Of a DNA stretch of 15,247 bases, positions 1 through 7,110 are shown in pieces. Below the pieces are notes generated by a model. The model did not search any database. It had not been told where the DNA came from and worked only from the letters and a program-made list of their open reading frames with translations. The position numbers were made by a program, and so were the translations under genes. This stretch comes from an uncultured Brachyspira sp. GTDB taxonomy: Bacteria; Spirochaetota; Brachyspiria; Brachyspirales; Brachyspiraceae. The number at the start of each line of letters is the position of its first letter. The first letter of the stretch is position 1. The stretch covers positions 1-15,247 of the forward strand of contig CAKVCG010000030.1 in NCBI GenBank assembly GCA_934725525.1, written 5' to 3'.

Positions 1-77
1 ATATGAACTCAAAATAAATATAATAGTTTTTATAATTAATAAGTAAACATAAACTTGAAAAAAGTTTAAAGTGAAGC

Positions 78-127
78 GCTCGGCTCGGCTCGGCTCGGCT
101 CGGCTCGGCTCGGCTCGGCTCGGCTCG
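78..127. repeat. GCTCG pentanucleotide tandem array, 10 perfect copies
   Basis: Ten uninterrupted copies of the pentamer GCTCG, very GC-rich inside AT-rich intergenic DNA. The array is flanked by a 12-nt direct repeat, TATAATAGTTTT, at 19-30 and 141-152, which may be chance in such AT-rich sequence. No coding frame crosses it, so any effect of copy-number change would be on transcription or DNA structure. I see no gene or other signal in 1-77 or in 128-249. Confidence 0.97.
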
Positions 128-249
128 CGCGAATTTGATTTATAATAGTTTTATTTATCATAGGCGGAATTATACAATGTTTAGAATTTTTATCAATACC
201 TTATTAAAAAAATAGTAAAAAAAATTTAATTGCAATCGCAAAAAATTCC

Positions 250-366
250 GTCATTGCGAGATTTGTTTTATAAATCGAAGCAATCTATACAAAATAGATT
301 ACTCGACAAGGCTAAAGCCAACAGAGTGAGGCGGACTTTAATTTCGGACGTTGCTCTCGTAATGAC
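250..366 (+). repeat. Dispersed element copy 1, with inverted terminal repeats
   Basis: A 117-bp non-coding element bounded by GTCATTGCGAG (250-260) and CTCGTAATGAC (356-366), which are inverted repeats matching at 10 of 11 positions. Inside are a perfect 7-bp hairpin, AATCTAT/ATAGATT (282-300, 5-nt loop), and the palindrome-like GGCTAAAGCC (310-319). It aligns in inverse orientation with 10821-10934; one 36-nt core matches at 32 of 36 positions. It is too short to encode a transposase, so if mobile it would have to be moved by a partner enzyme. Short elements with TCATTGCGAG and AAGCAATC signatures are, from memory, scattered in many bacterial genomes. Confidence 0.8.
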
Positions 367-381
367 TAAGCAAAATAAAAA

Positions 382-409
382 CCCCCGATAAATATAAAAT
401 TTATCGAGG
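382..409 (-). terminator. Rho-independent terminator of nox
   Basis: Read on the minus strand, CCTCGATAAAT pairs with ATTTATCGGGG over 11 bp (one G-U pair, 5-nt loop) and is followed by GTTTTTATTTT. It lies about 35 bp past the nox stop codon. The plus strand also has a T-rich run after the stem, so it may act in both directions and shield the gene from the repeat region beyond. Confidence 0.85.
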
Positions 410-442
410 ATTTTATTTTTTAAACTTTTTACTTTATCTTAT

Positions 443-1801
443 TTATCTTGCGGTATAAGCGACCATAGTCATCCAAGACAAAGGTTTATTATAGTGAGGC
501 AAGAAGAAGAAATCTGATAATGCAAACTGGTCTACAGTCATACCGTTTTGTATCGCAAGCGAGAATGCATGAATCGCTTCGGCATGATTATGTTTTGAAG
601 CTATTTGCGCTCCTATCATTCTTCTGCTTCCTTCTTCGTATATTATTTTTACTAATACATCTTCGTAAGTAGGCATAAACTCAGGTCTTTCGGCGTCTTT
701 AAAGAAATTGCTTTTTACATTTAAGCCTTTTTTCTTTGCAGTTTCTTCAGACCAACCCGTTGAAGCCATATTATAACCGAATACGCAAATTGCATTAGAG
801 CCTTGAGTTCCGCAATATTCTACATGTCTTCCCAAAGCGTTATTGGCGGCTACTATTCCCATTCTAACGGCATTTGTAGCCAAAGCGATATAATCTTGTT
901 TTTCGGAAGCTCTTGAATATACGGTAGAACAGTCTCCAATCGCAAATACATTAGGGTCTTTTGTCGTCTTCATTGTCGTGTCTACTACTATAGCCCCGTT
1001 AGGAAGAGTTTCAAGATAGTCTTTATACAATTCGCTATTAGGTCTGAAACCTACCGACATAACTACCATATCTACATCGTAAGAGCCTTTATCTGTTACA
1101 ACTTTTTGAACTCTAACGGAACCTTCAAATTTTTTAACCGTTTCGCCTAAATGCAACTCTATACCCGCATCTTTAATTTTTTTCTCCGCTTCGTCTGTAA
1201 TTTCTTTGTCGAAATAGTTTGCCATAACTCTTGGCATAGCTTCCATTAATATAACTTCTTTGCCATGATTTTTGAAAGCTTCAACCAATTCTACGCCTAT
1301 ATAACCCGCTCCTACAACCATAACTCTTTTAACTTCGGGTCTTTTTATTTCATCTATTATTTCTTGTCCTTGTTGGAAAAGTTTAGAGAAGAAAATTCCC
1401 TCTTTCAAACCGTATTTTGTTCCAGGTTGCATCAAACCTTCTATAGGAGGAGTTACTGGCCAAGAACCCGTAGCGAGTATAAGTTTATCATAATTATCCT
1501 CAAATTCTTTACCAGTTCTTAATTCCTTGATTGTTAATCTTTTATTAGCCCAATCGATTTTAGTCACTTCATTCCCCATGTGAACATCTATGCCTTCTGA
1601 TTTTAAGCCTTCAGGATTTGCATAGAATAATCCTTTCGGGTCTTTTACTACGCCGCCCACCCAAAGAGCGATACCGCATGCCAAAAACGATATATTATCA
1701 TTTCTGTCGTAAGTCACTACGGTAGTGCTTGGGTCAACCGCTTTCAAAGTTTTTGCCGCCCATGTTCCGGCATGGTTGCAACCTATTACTATAACTTTCA
1801 T
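443..1801 (-). CDS. nox: NADH oxidase, water-forming (Nox)
   Basis: A 452-residue FAD-dependent pyridine nucleotide-disulphide oxidoreductase. The family reduces O2 to water with NADH in the cytoplasm, removing oxygen and regenerating NAD+. The N-terminal FAD-binding strand has the form GCNHAG (7-12) with the conserved His10. Cys42 in SFLACG is the single redox cysteine that forms the sulphenic acid. The NADH-binding Rossmann motif GAGYIG is at 164-169 with an acidic residue at 187, and the second FAD contact, FAIGD, is at 286-290. An in-frame ATG 17 codons upstream exists, but the ATG at 1799-1801 has an AGAGG ribosome site 7-8 nt upstream and begins directly with MKVIVIG, so I chose it. The gene has its own promoter and terminator and is downstream of lexA on the same strand. 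Length and motifs match Brachyspira Nox. CoA-disulphide reductase is a related alternative, but the overall sequence favours Nox. Confidence 0.95.
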   Translation of the reverse strand: MKVIVIGCNHAGTWAAKTLKAVDPSTTVVTYDRNDNISFLACGIALWVGGVVKDPKGLFYANPEGLKSEGIDVHMGNEVTKIDWANKRLTIKELRTGKEFEDNYDKLILATGSWPVTPPIEGLMQPGTKYGLKEGIFFSKLFQQGQEIIDEIKRPEVKRVMVVGAGYIGVELVEAFKNHGKEVILMEAMPRVMANYFDKEITDEAEKKIKDAGIELHLGETVKKFEGSVRVQKVVTDKGSYDVDMVVMSVGFRPNSELYKDYLETLPNGAIVVDTTMKTTKDPNVFAIGDCSTVYSRASEKQDYIALATNAVRMGIVAANNALGRHVEYCGTQGSNAICVFGYNMASTGWSEETAKKKGLNVKSNFFKDAERPEFMPTYEDVLVKIIYEEGSRRMIGAQIASKHNHAEAIHAFSLAIQNGMTVDQFALSDFFFLPHYNKPLSWMTMVAYTAR

Positions 1802-1853
1802 AAATTTAACCTCTTTATTTTTTTTGAATATTTTAAGTATACATTTATTCAAT

Positions 1854-1882
1854 ATTATAATTCAAAATAAATACTTAGTCAA
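1854..1882 (-). promoter_or_regulatory. Sigma-70-type promoter of nox
   Basis: On the minus strand TTGACT (1877-1882) and a perfect TATAAT (1854-1859) are separated by 17 nt. The predicted transcription start near 1847 gives a leader of about 46 nt before the nox ATG. Between them lies an imperfect dyad, GAATA (1825-1829) with TATTC (1846-1850), centred on GTATAC, a possible but unproven operator. Confidence 0.8.
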
Positions 1883-1983
1883 GCAATATTATATATATAT
1901 TTATTATAAATTTAGCTTAAATATAAATTTTATAGATAATAATTTCACTAATTATGTAAATTATATAAAAACAATTAAAAAAA

Positions 1984-2592
1984 TTATACTTTTAATCTTA
2001 TTAACCCTATAACCTTTCCGATTATAGATATTTTTTCTTTTTTAATAGACGGATAATTTTTATTTTCGGAAACGAGTCTTATATGGTTTTTTTCTTTAAA
2101 AAATCTTTTAATTGTTATTTCTTCATTACCGTTATTCAGTATTTTAGCTACAACTATATCTCCATTATTTGGTTCGTTGTTAGGATTAACCAAAACCATA
2201 TCTCCTTCTTTTATATGAGCGTCTATCATAGAATCTCCTATAACTTTTATAAAGAAATTTCCATCGTCTTGCGCTATAGATTTTGATAAAGCGAAGGTTT
2301 CACTCGCTACATCCATTAATAAACCTGATTTTATTTCATTAGTCAATAATGGAATATTTATCACATCATAATTTTTATTTCTATTTATGGGAACACTTCC
2401 TCTGGCTTTATTTCCAGTTTTCTTTACAACTCCTTTTTTTTCTAACGCTGTTAAATGAGTGGTTACCGCCGTTGGGGATGCAAAATTAAATTTAGCCATA
2501 ATTTCTTTTACAGTCGGAGGATATCCGTTCTCATTAGTAAATTTCCTTAAAAAATTCAGTATATCTTTTTGTTTATCTGTTAATTCTGTCAT
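1984..2592 (-). CDS. lexA: LexA repressor, SOS regulator
   Basis: A 202-residue cytoplasmic repressor that binds SOS promoters and cleaves itself when RecA filaments form. The winged helix-turn-helix spans about residues 1-70, with the family's TDKQKDILNFL start and YPPTVKEI segment. The C-terminal serine protease fold has nucleophile Ser121 in GDSM and the general base Lys162 in TIKRF. The cleavage segment, PLLTNEIKSGLLMD (81-94), carries Ser89-Gly90 where the classic scissile bond is Ala-Gly. A shorter S24 repressor is unlikely because both the family winged-helix domain and the peptidase domain are present and full-length. The ribosome site GGAGAG lies just upstream of the ATG. Its promoter is divergent from that of the kinase gene next door. 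LexA usually represses itself; candidate half-sites are listed under the promoter. Confidence 0.95.
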   Translation of the reverse strand: MTELTDKQKDILNFLRKFTNENGYPPTVKEIMAKFNFASPTAVTTHLTALEKKGVVKKTGNKARGSVPINRNKNYDVINIPLLTNEIKSGLLMDVASETFALSKSIAQDDGNFFIKVIGDSMIDAHIKEGDMVLVNPNNEPNNGDIVVAKILNNGNEEITIKRFFKEKNHIRLVSENKNYPSIKKEKISIIGKVIGLIRLKV

Positions 2593-2628
2593 GAATCTCT
2601 CCTTAAAAAGACGATATAAGTATGAATT

Positions 2629-2656
2629 ATTATACTATAAAAAAATATTATGTCAA
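2629..2656 (-). promoter_or_regulatory. lexA promoter with possible operator half-sites
   Basis: On the minus strand TTGACA (2651-2656) and TATAAT (2629-2634) are both consensus, with a 16-nt spacer. AGTAT (2619-2623) and ATACT (2632-2636) form a dyad with an 8-nt spacer across the -10. ATACTA occurs at 2632-2637 and again at 2664-2669, just outside the -35, 32 bp apart. These could be LexA sites for autoregulation, but I do not know the LexA box of this genus. Confidence 0.75.
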
Positions 2657-2675
2657 TATTAAAATACTATTACTA

Positions 2676-2704
2676 TTGATTTTTTTATCCATATAATATA
2701 TATT
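2676..2704 (+). promoter_or_regulatory. Candidate promoter of the galactokinase-family gene
   Basis: TTGATT (2676-2681) and TATATT (2699-2704) with a 17-nt spacer, about 25 bp before the ATG at 2730. A better -10 match, TATAAT at 2692-2697, lacks a well-spaced -35. The region is very AT-rich, so this is tentative. Confidence 0.4.
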
Positions 2705-2729
2705 TCAATTAATTTTTACGGAAGGAACT

Positions 2730-3911
2730 ATGATACCTAAATTACACTTAAAAATCGTAGAGAGATTTAGAGAGATTTTTGGGCATAAAGGTGATATTAA
2801 ATTATATTTTGCCCCGGGAAAAGTTAATATAATAGGCGAACTTATAGATTATTCTGGTGGAAATACCATAACTGCGGCTATAGATAGAGGAACCTACATG
2901 GTTGCAAGAAAACGTCCCGATTATAAAGTCAATGTTTACGCCCATTCATTTAAAGCGAGAAAATCATTTTCTTTAGACAATTTGGAAAAAACTAAAGAAG
3001 ATGAATGGATTATATATTTTAGAGGAATATATTTAAATCTAATTGAAAAGGGATATAAAATCACTGGAAGTGATATATATGTTTATACGGATTTACCTTT
3101 TAATACTTCATTGGCGTCTTCAAGTTCTTTATGCGCTTGTTTAACTTACGCTGTTTTAGATTTAAACGGAATATATAATGTAGAGCCTTTGGAAAAAGCT
3201 AAATTATCTTACGAAGGCGAAAAAAAGTTTGCTTCCCAAAAAACATCTTTAACCGACCATGCCACAATATTTATGGGTAAAGAGAATCAATTATTTTTCT
3301 TTAATATGAATTCTTTGAAGTATGAATACTTGGATTTTAATTTTGGCGAATATTGTATGGCGGTTATAAACAGCAATAAAAAGCGAGCTTCGAGCGATGG
3401 CGAATATAACGCGAGACGAAAAGAATGCGAAAACGCTTATAAAAAACTTAAAGAGAAAAAACCGAATTTAAAATCTTTATGCGACTTAAAACCTAAAGAC
3501 GCCGAATTTATAAAATCGAATCTTCAAAATAAAGAAATGCGAAGAGCCTTATATGTTTCCGCCGAACAAGACAGAGTTAATCAAGCGGTTAAAGCGATAA
3601 AAAAAGGCTCGATAAAAGATTTGGGCGCTTTGATACTAAAAACGCATGACGGATTAAGCAAATTATACGAAGTCTCGACAGCCGAATTGGATATTTTAGT
3701 CGAAGAGGCTATGAATATGGACGGAGTTATGGGAGTTTGTATGATTGGAACGGGATTTGGAGGCGGAGTTTTAATGTTCCTTAAAAAAACTGAAGTTGAA
3801 AATGTTATAGAAAATCTTTATGCAAAATATAAAGAAAAAACGAGAAGAGACGCCGATGTTTATATAGTAAAGCCTTCAAACGGAGCAAGAATCCTTCCCA
3901 TAGAAGAATAA
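2730..3911 (+). CDS. Galactokinase-family GHMP sugar kinase with divergent sugar-binding motif
   Basis: A 393-residue cytoplasmic kinase of the GHMP superfamily, close to galactokinase in length and order of motifs. True galactokinase phosphorylates C1 of galactose with ATP, the first step of the Leloir pathway. Visible motifs: APGKVNIIGELIDY (28-41), where galactokinases have APGRVNLIGEHTDY; a serine-rich phosphate loop, LASSSSL (128-134); Asp176 in TDHA, aligning with the catalytic base of MDQ; YNARRKEC (226-233); H306 followed by EVSTAELD (314-321); and the glycine motif GTGFGGGV (340-347). The sugar-contacting His and Thr are Leu38 and Ile39, and the family Arg is Lys31, while Glu37 and Asp40 remain. 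The base and ATP sites look intact, so it is probably active, but the substrate may not be galactose. Strong ribosome site GGAAGGA about 4-5 nt before the ATG. prfB follows after 74 bp. Confidence is high for the family and low for galactose specificity, so no symbol is given. Confidence 0.8.
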   Translation: MIPKLHLKIVERFREIFGHKGDIKLYFAPGKVNIIGELIDYSGGNTITAAIDRGTYMVARKRPDYKVNVYAHSFKARKSFSLDNLEKTKEDEWIIYFRGIYLNLIEKGYKITGSDIYVYTDLPFNTSLASSSSLCACLTYAVLDLNGIYNVEPLEKAKLSYEGEKKFASQKTSLTDHATIFMGKENQLFFFNMNSLKYEYLDFNFGEYCMAVINSNKKRASSDGEYNARRKECENAYKKLKEKKPNLKSLCDLKPKDAEFIKSNLQNKEMRRALYVSAEQDRVNQAVKAIKKGSIKDLGALILKTHDGLSKLYEVSTAELDILVEEAMNMDGVMGVCMIGTGFGGGVLMFLKKTEVENVIENLYAKYKEKTRRDADVYIVKPSNGARILPIEE

Positions 3912-3985
3912 ATGATTAAGGAATAAATAATTATAATAACAAAAAATAATTAAAAAATAAAATTTTATTGATATTGGAAATTAAA

Positions 3986-5090
3986 ATGACATTATCCGAA
4001 ATAAAAAACGCCGTGGCGAATATTAAAGAACAAACCGAAATTTTAAGGAGGTATCTTTGACCCAGATTCTATTTATAAACGAATAAAAGAGATTGATAAA
4101 ATTTCCGCAAAAGATGATTTTTGGAACGATAATATTTCCGCTCAAAAATTAATGAAAGAAAGAATGCTTTTACTCGATAAAATAGAGCCTGTGGACAATC
4201 TTATAAAAAATTCAAACAATATATACGAACTTACCGAACTTGCAATTAGCTCGAACGATAGCGAAATGGAATCGGAACTTGAAAGCGAATATTTGGAATT
4301 ACAAAAAACTTTTGACGAACTTGAAACTAAAAATTTATTTTCGGGCGAATTCGACAGCAAAAACGCATATTTAACTTTAAACGCTGGAGCTGGCGGAACT
4401 GAAAGTTGCGATTGGGCTTCAATGCTTTCAAGAATGTATGTGAGATTTTGCGAAAGGCATGGATGGACTGTCGAAACTACGGACGAACTTCCAGGAGACG
4501 AGGCTGGAATAAAGCAGATAAGTTTTTATATTCAAGGTTTATACGCTTACGGATATTTGCGTTCTGAAATAGGAGTTCATAGACTTGTGAGAATATCGCC
4601 TTTTGATGCCAACGCTAAAAGACATACTTCATTTGTAGCCGTTAGCGTTATGCCCGATATAGACGAAGATATTGAAGTAGATATAAATCAGGCGGATTTG
4701 AGAATAGACACTTATAGAGCTTCGGGAGCGGGAGGACAGCATGTTAATAAAACATCTTCCGCTATAAGAATAACTCATATTCCTACGAATATTGTCGTTC
4801 AATGTCAGGCTGAAAGAAGTCAGCATAATAATAAAGATATGGCTATGAAAATGCTTAAGGCAAAACTTTATCAGCTTGAAAAAGAAAAATTGGATAAAGA
4901 AAAGCAAAAGATAGCGGGCGAGAAAACGGATATTGCTTGGGGAAATCAAATAAGAAGTTATGTTTTTCAACCTTATCAATTAGTTAAAGATTTGAGGACG
5001 GGTTATGAAAGCGGAAATATGAATTCGGTAATGGATGGAAATATTGACGAGTTTATATCGGCTTATTTGAAACAGAAGATTAAGAAGTAG
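3986..5090 (+). CDS. prfB: Peptide chain release factor 2, made by programmed +1 frameshift
   Basis: RF2 ends translation at UGA and UAA in the ribosomal A site. The first frame runs from ATG 3986 for 24 codons to an in-frame TGA at 4058-4060. The sequence AGG AGG TAT CTT TGA C at 4046-4061 is the classic RF2 frameshift signal: an internal Shine-Dalgarno, the slippery CTT, and UGA followed by C. After a +1 shift, reading resumes at GAC 4059 and continues to TAG at 5088-5090. The joined protein is 24 + 343 = 367 residues, close to the usual 365. The codon-recognition tripeptide SPF is at about 204-206 and the peptidyl-hydrolysis motif GGQ at about 249-251, in SGAGGQHVNKTSSA. Low RF2 makes the ribosome pause at UGA and shift, so the gene regulates itself. 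Its own terminator is UAG, which RF2 does not read. This is not a broken gene. Confidence 0.97.
4046..4061 (+). promoter_or_regulatory. prfB programmed +1 ribosomal frameshift site
   Basis: AGGAGG, TAT, CTT, TGA, C. The Shine-Dalgarno-like AGGAGG pairs with 16S rRNA three nucleotides before the slippery CTT codon, and UGA-C is a poor termination context. The spacing equals that of the E. coli site, where the motif is AGGGGG TAT CTT TGA C. It senses the level of RF2. Confidence 0.95.
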
Positions 5091-5129
5091 TTTTTTATAA
5101 AATTCCGTTTTATATATATTTTTATCTAT

Positions 5130-5170
5130 TTGCAATTTATTGGTTTTATAAATTATAAAAAATTTATAAA
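5130..5170 (+). promoter_or_regulatory. Candidate promoter and AT-only inverted repeat before the CNB-domain gene
   Basis: TTGCAA (5130-5135) and TATAAA (5154-5159) are 18 nt apart. Overlapping the -10 is a perfect 9-bp inverted repeat, TTTATAAAT (5145-5153) and ATTTATAAA (5162-5170), with an 8-nt loop. It may be an operator, a weak end of the prfB transcript, or chance in AT-rich DNA. Confidence 0.35.
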
Positions 5171-5197
5171 CTAAAATATATTTAATTGGCTTTAAAT

Positions 5198-6367
5198 ATG
5201 AATAATTCAAAAACCGTTAAATTTAAAAAAGATTCCATCATATTTATAGACGGACAAGAACCTAAATATATGTTTTATATAATCATTAAAGGAAAAGTTG
5301 AAGCGTATAGTTATTTTGCAGACGATTATACTTTTCAATATAAAGAAGGAGATATTATAGGATTTTATAACGCCGTCCTTAACGAGCCGATTAGCTCAAC
5401 GGTAAAGGCAATCGAAGATGTGGAACTTTTGGAAATGAATATTCAAGAAATAGAAAATATCAATAACCGAAATATACTAAATAAAATGTATGATTATCTT
5501 CTTCTTAATTTGGAAAGATGGCTTGATAGATATTATTATTTTTTAAATAAAGCGAATAAACCTTATATTAAAACCAAACCGAAAATATCTGATATTGTTG
5601 AGATGGGAAAAATATATTATAATAACGGATTTTACGATGCGGCTTATAAATTATTTAATAGATATAAAGAATCCAACGAAAATAATGAAACTGTAAACGA
5701 ATTATTATCTAAAATAAAGCCAATCGAAGAGCCAGAACTCATAGAAAATAATATTTATAAATATAAAAAAGGTTATTGTTTATACAACGAGCTTAAAAGC
5801 AGCGATTATTTATATATAATAAAATACGGAAAAGTAGGAGTTTATAATATTTTTAATTCAAAGCAGGTTACGAGAAGAGTGGCGATTGACGGAGACATTA
5901 TTAACGGATACGCTCCAACTTCCAAAAATCGGGCGCTTTCGACTACGGCTATAATTTTGCAGGATTCTATTATTCAAGCGGTGAAAAAAGAAGAGCTTAT
6001 AAATCTAATATATGTCGACAAAAATATAAGACTTTATTTGACAAAAATAATGAGTATGAGAATACAGATGACAATATCGAGAATAAAAGCTTTCAACGCG
6101 AACAATATAACGAGCAAATTTATTATAATCATCGAAGCGCTTATAAAAAACGAGCTTTTATTTAAAGATATTAAAAAAATAGAATTTCCTTATAATATTT
6201 ACGATATTTGCTCTATAATTGGAATAGATTATAATGAAAATATTGAAAACGAATTAGAAAAAATAAAATCCATATCAATATCTAAAAACGGAAATTTAAT
6301 AGTAAACGATATAAACGCTTTTTACGAAGATTATAAAATATATAGCATGCGGACTTCAAATAAATAA
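5198..6367 (+). CDS. Tandem cyclic-nucleotide-binding-domain protein, Crp-like
   Basis: A 389-residue protein with no signal peptide or membrane segment. Residues about 8-85 form a CNB-like beta-roll (YIIIKGKVEAY, then YKEGDIIGFYNAV). Residues about 131-160 look like one TPR-type helical pair (MGKIYYNNGFYDAAYKLFNRY). A second CNB-like roll spans about 185-275 (YIIKYGKVGVYNI, then DGDIING). A long helix follows, and 332-372 may be a degenerate Crp-type winged helix. Neither roll shows the arginine of the phosphate-binding cassette (residues about 55-72 and 236-252), so cAMP or cGMP binding is doubtful. I chose ATG 5198 over an upstream in-frame TTG at 5186; neither has a clear ribosome site. 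It lies downstream of prfB on the same strand and converges on tlyA. It could be a transcription factor that senses another ligand, or a non-DNA-binding regulator. The target is unknown. Confidence 0.75.
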   Translation: MNNSKTVKFKKDSIIFIDGQEPKYMFYIIIKGKVEAYSYFADDYTFQYKEGDIIGFYNAVLNEPISSTVKAIEDVELLEMNIQEIENINNRNILNKMYDYLLLNLERWLDRYYYFLNKANKPYIKTKPKISDIVEMGKIYYNNGFYDAAYKLFNRYKESNENNETVNELLSKIKPIEEPELIENNIYKYKKGYCLYNELKSSDYLYIIKYGKVGVYNIFNSKQVTRRVAIDGDIINGYAPTSKNRALSTTAIILQDSIIQAVKKEELINLIYVDKNIRLYLTKIMSMRIQMTISRIKAFNANNITSKFIIIIEALIKNELLFKDIKKIEFPYNIYDICSIIGIDYNENIENELEKIKSISISKNGNLIVNDINAFYEDYKIYSMRTSNK

Positions 6368-6389
6368 TTTAAATAAAATTAAATCATTT
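6362..6389. terminator. Weak bidirectional hairpin between convergent genes
   Basis: AAATAATTTAA (6362-6372) pairs with TTAAATCATTT (6379-6389) across a 6-nt loop, with one A-C mismatch on the plus strand that becomes a G-U pair on the minus strand. ATTTTCTT follows on the plus strand. The hairpin overlaps both stop codons. It contains almost no GC pairs, so it would be weak. Confidence 0.35.
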
Positions 6390-7110
6390 ATTTTCTTACA
6401 AAATGCACCAAATATTCAATATTGCCTTTAGTTCCTTTTATAGGCGAGATAGTTTTTTTTATTTCTTTAAATCCTATTTCTTCAATTTTTTTTATAGCTT
6501 TATTTAAAATATTCTCTCTTAATTTATCGTCTCTTATTATTCCGCCTTTCGGTATATCGGATTTGTCAGCCTCAAATTGCGGTTTAATCAAACTAATCCA
6601 AAATTCCAAATTTTCAAATTCTTTGTAAATAATCGGAGCTATTTTTGTTATTGAAATAAAAGAAACATCGCTTACAATTATAGTAGGGATTTCTTCAAAC
6701 ATTTCTTTTTTTATATTTTTAGCGTTAAAGTCTTCAATCGATATAACTCTTTTGTCGTTTCTTAATTTATAAACTAATTGATTATGTCCGACATCTAAAG
6801 CGTAAACTTTTTTAGCGCCGTTTTGAAGAAGGCAATCGGTAAAACCTCCCGTAGAAGAGCCAATATCCAAACATATTTTATCTTTAACCGAAATATCAAA
6901 TTCTAAAAAAGCTTTTTCCAATTTGTCGCCCGCTCGGGAGACATATTTTCTATTTTGAATAATATTAATTTTATCGATATCTTTTATATTTTGAGCTTTT
7001 GAAGTAACTTTAATATCGTTTACAAAAACGCAACCTGCAAGTATTATATCCTGCGCTTTAGCTCTGCTTTCGGTATAACCGTTCTTAAAAAGATATTCGT
7101 CTAATCTCAC
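6388..7110 (-). CDS. tlyA: TlyA family 2'-O-ribose rRNA methyltransferase (haemolysin A)
   Basis: A 240-residue cytoplasmic protein with an S4 RNA-binding domain (about 1-60: RLDEYLFKNGYTESRAKAQDIILAG) joined to an FtsJ/RrmJ-type Rossmann methyltransferase. The interdomain stretch RKYV (54-57) matches the RxWV linker known in mycobacterial TlyA. The SAM-binding loop LDIGSSTGGF is at 81-90 with Asp106 beyond it. Lys63, Asp148, Lys176 and Glu232 fit the K-D-K-E catalytic pattern of 2'-O-methyltransferases. Known homologues methylate cytidines in 16S and 23S rRNA, which affects capreomycin sensitivity. Brachyspira TlyA was originally reported as a haemolysin, but no signal peptide or membrane segment is visible. 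The start is GTG at 7108-7110, whose G is the last base of the upstream TAG stop. With no ribosome site visible, translation is probably coupled to the upstream gene. Confidence 0.93.
   Translation of the reverse strand: MRLDEYLFKNGYTESRAKAQDIILAGCVFVNDIKVTSKAQNIKDIDKINIIQNRKYVSRAGDKLEKAFLEFDISVKDKICLDIGSSTGGFTDCLLQNGAKKVYALDVGHNQLVYKLRNDKRVISIEDFNAKNIKKEMFEEIPTIIVSDVSFISITKIAPIIYKEFENLEFWISLIKPQFEADKSDIPKGGIIRDDKLRENILNKAIKKIEEIGFKEIKKTISPIKGTKGNIEYLVHFVRK

Noticed and set aside
78..127. CRISPR array
   Set aside because: The units are 5 bp and contiguous with no spacers, and no cas gene is present.
250..366. Insertion sequence or tRNA gene
   Set aside because: Too short for a transposase, and it cannot be folded into a cloverleaf with a T-loop or anticodon arm that I could recognise.
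1802..1852. A 17-residue N-terminal extension of Nox
   Set aside because: The internal ATG has a good ribosome site and starts the FAD-binding strand; the extension covers the predicted leader and reaches the -10 region.
4058..4060. In-frame TGA making prfB look like a pseudogene or a sequencing error
   Set aside because: It sits in the exact programmed frameshift context, and the joined protein has the right length and motifs.
5186..5197. TTG start four codons upstream for the CNB protein
   Set aside because: It has no better ribosome site than the ATG at 5198 and adds nothing to the domain.
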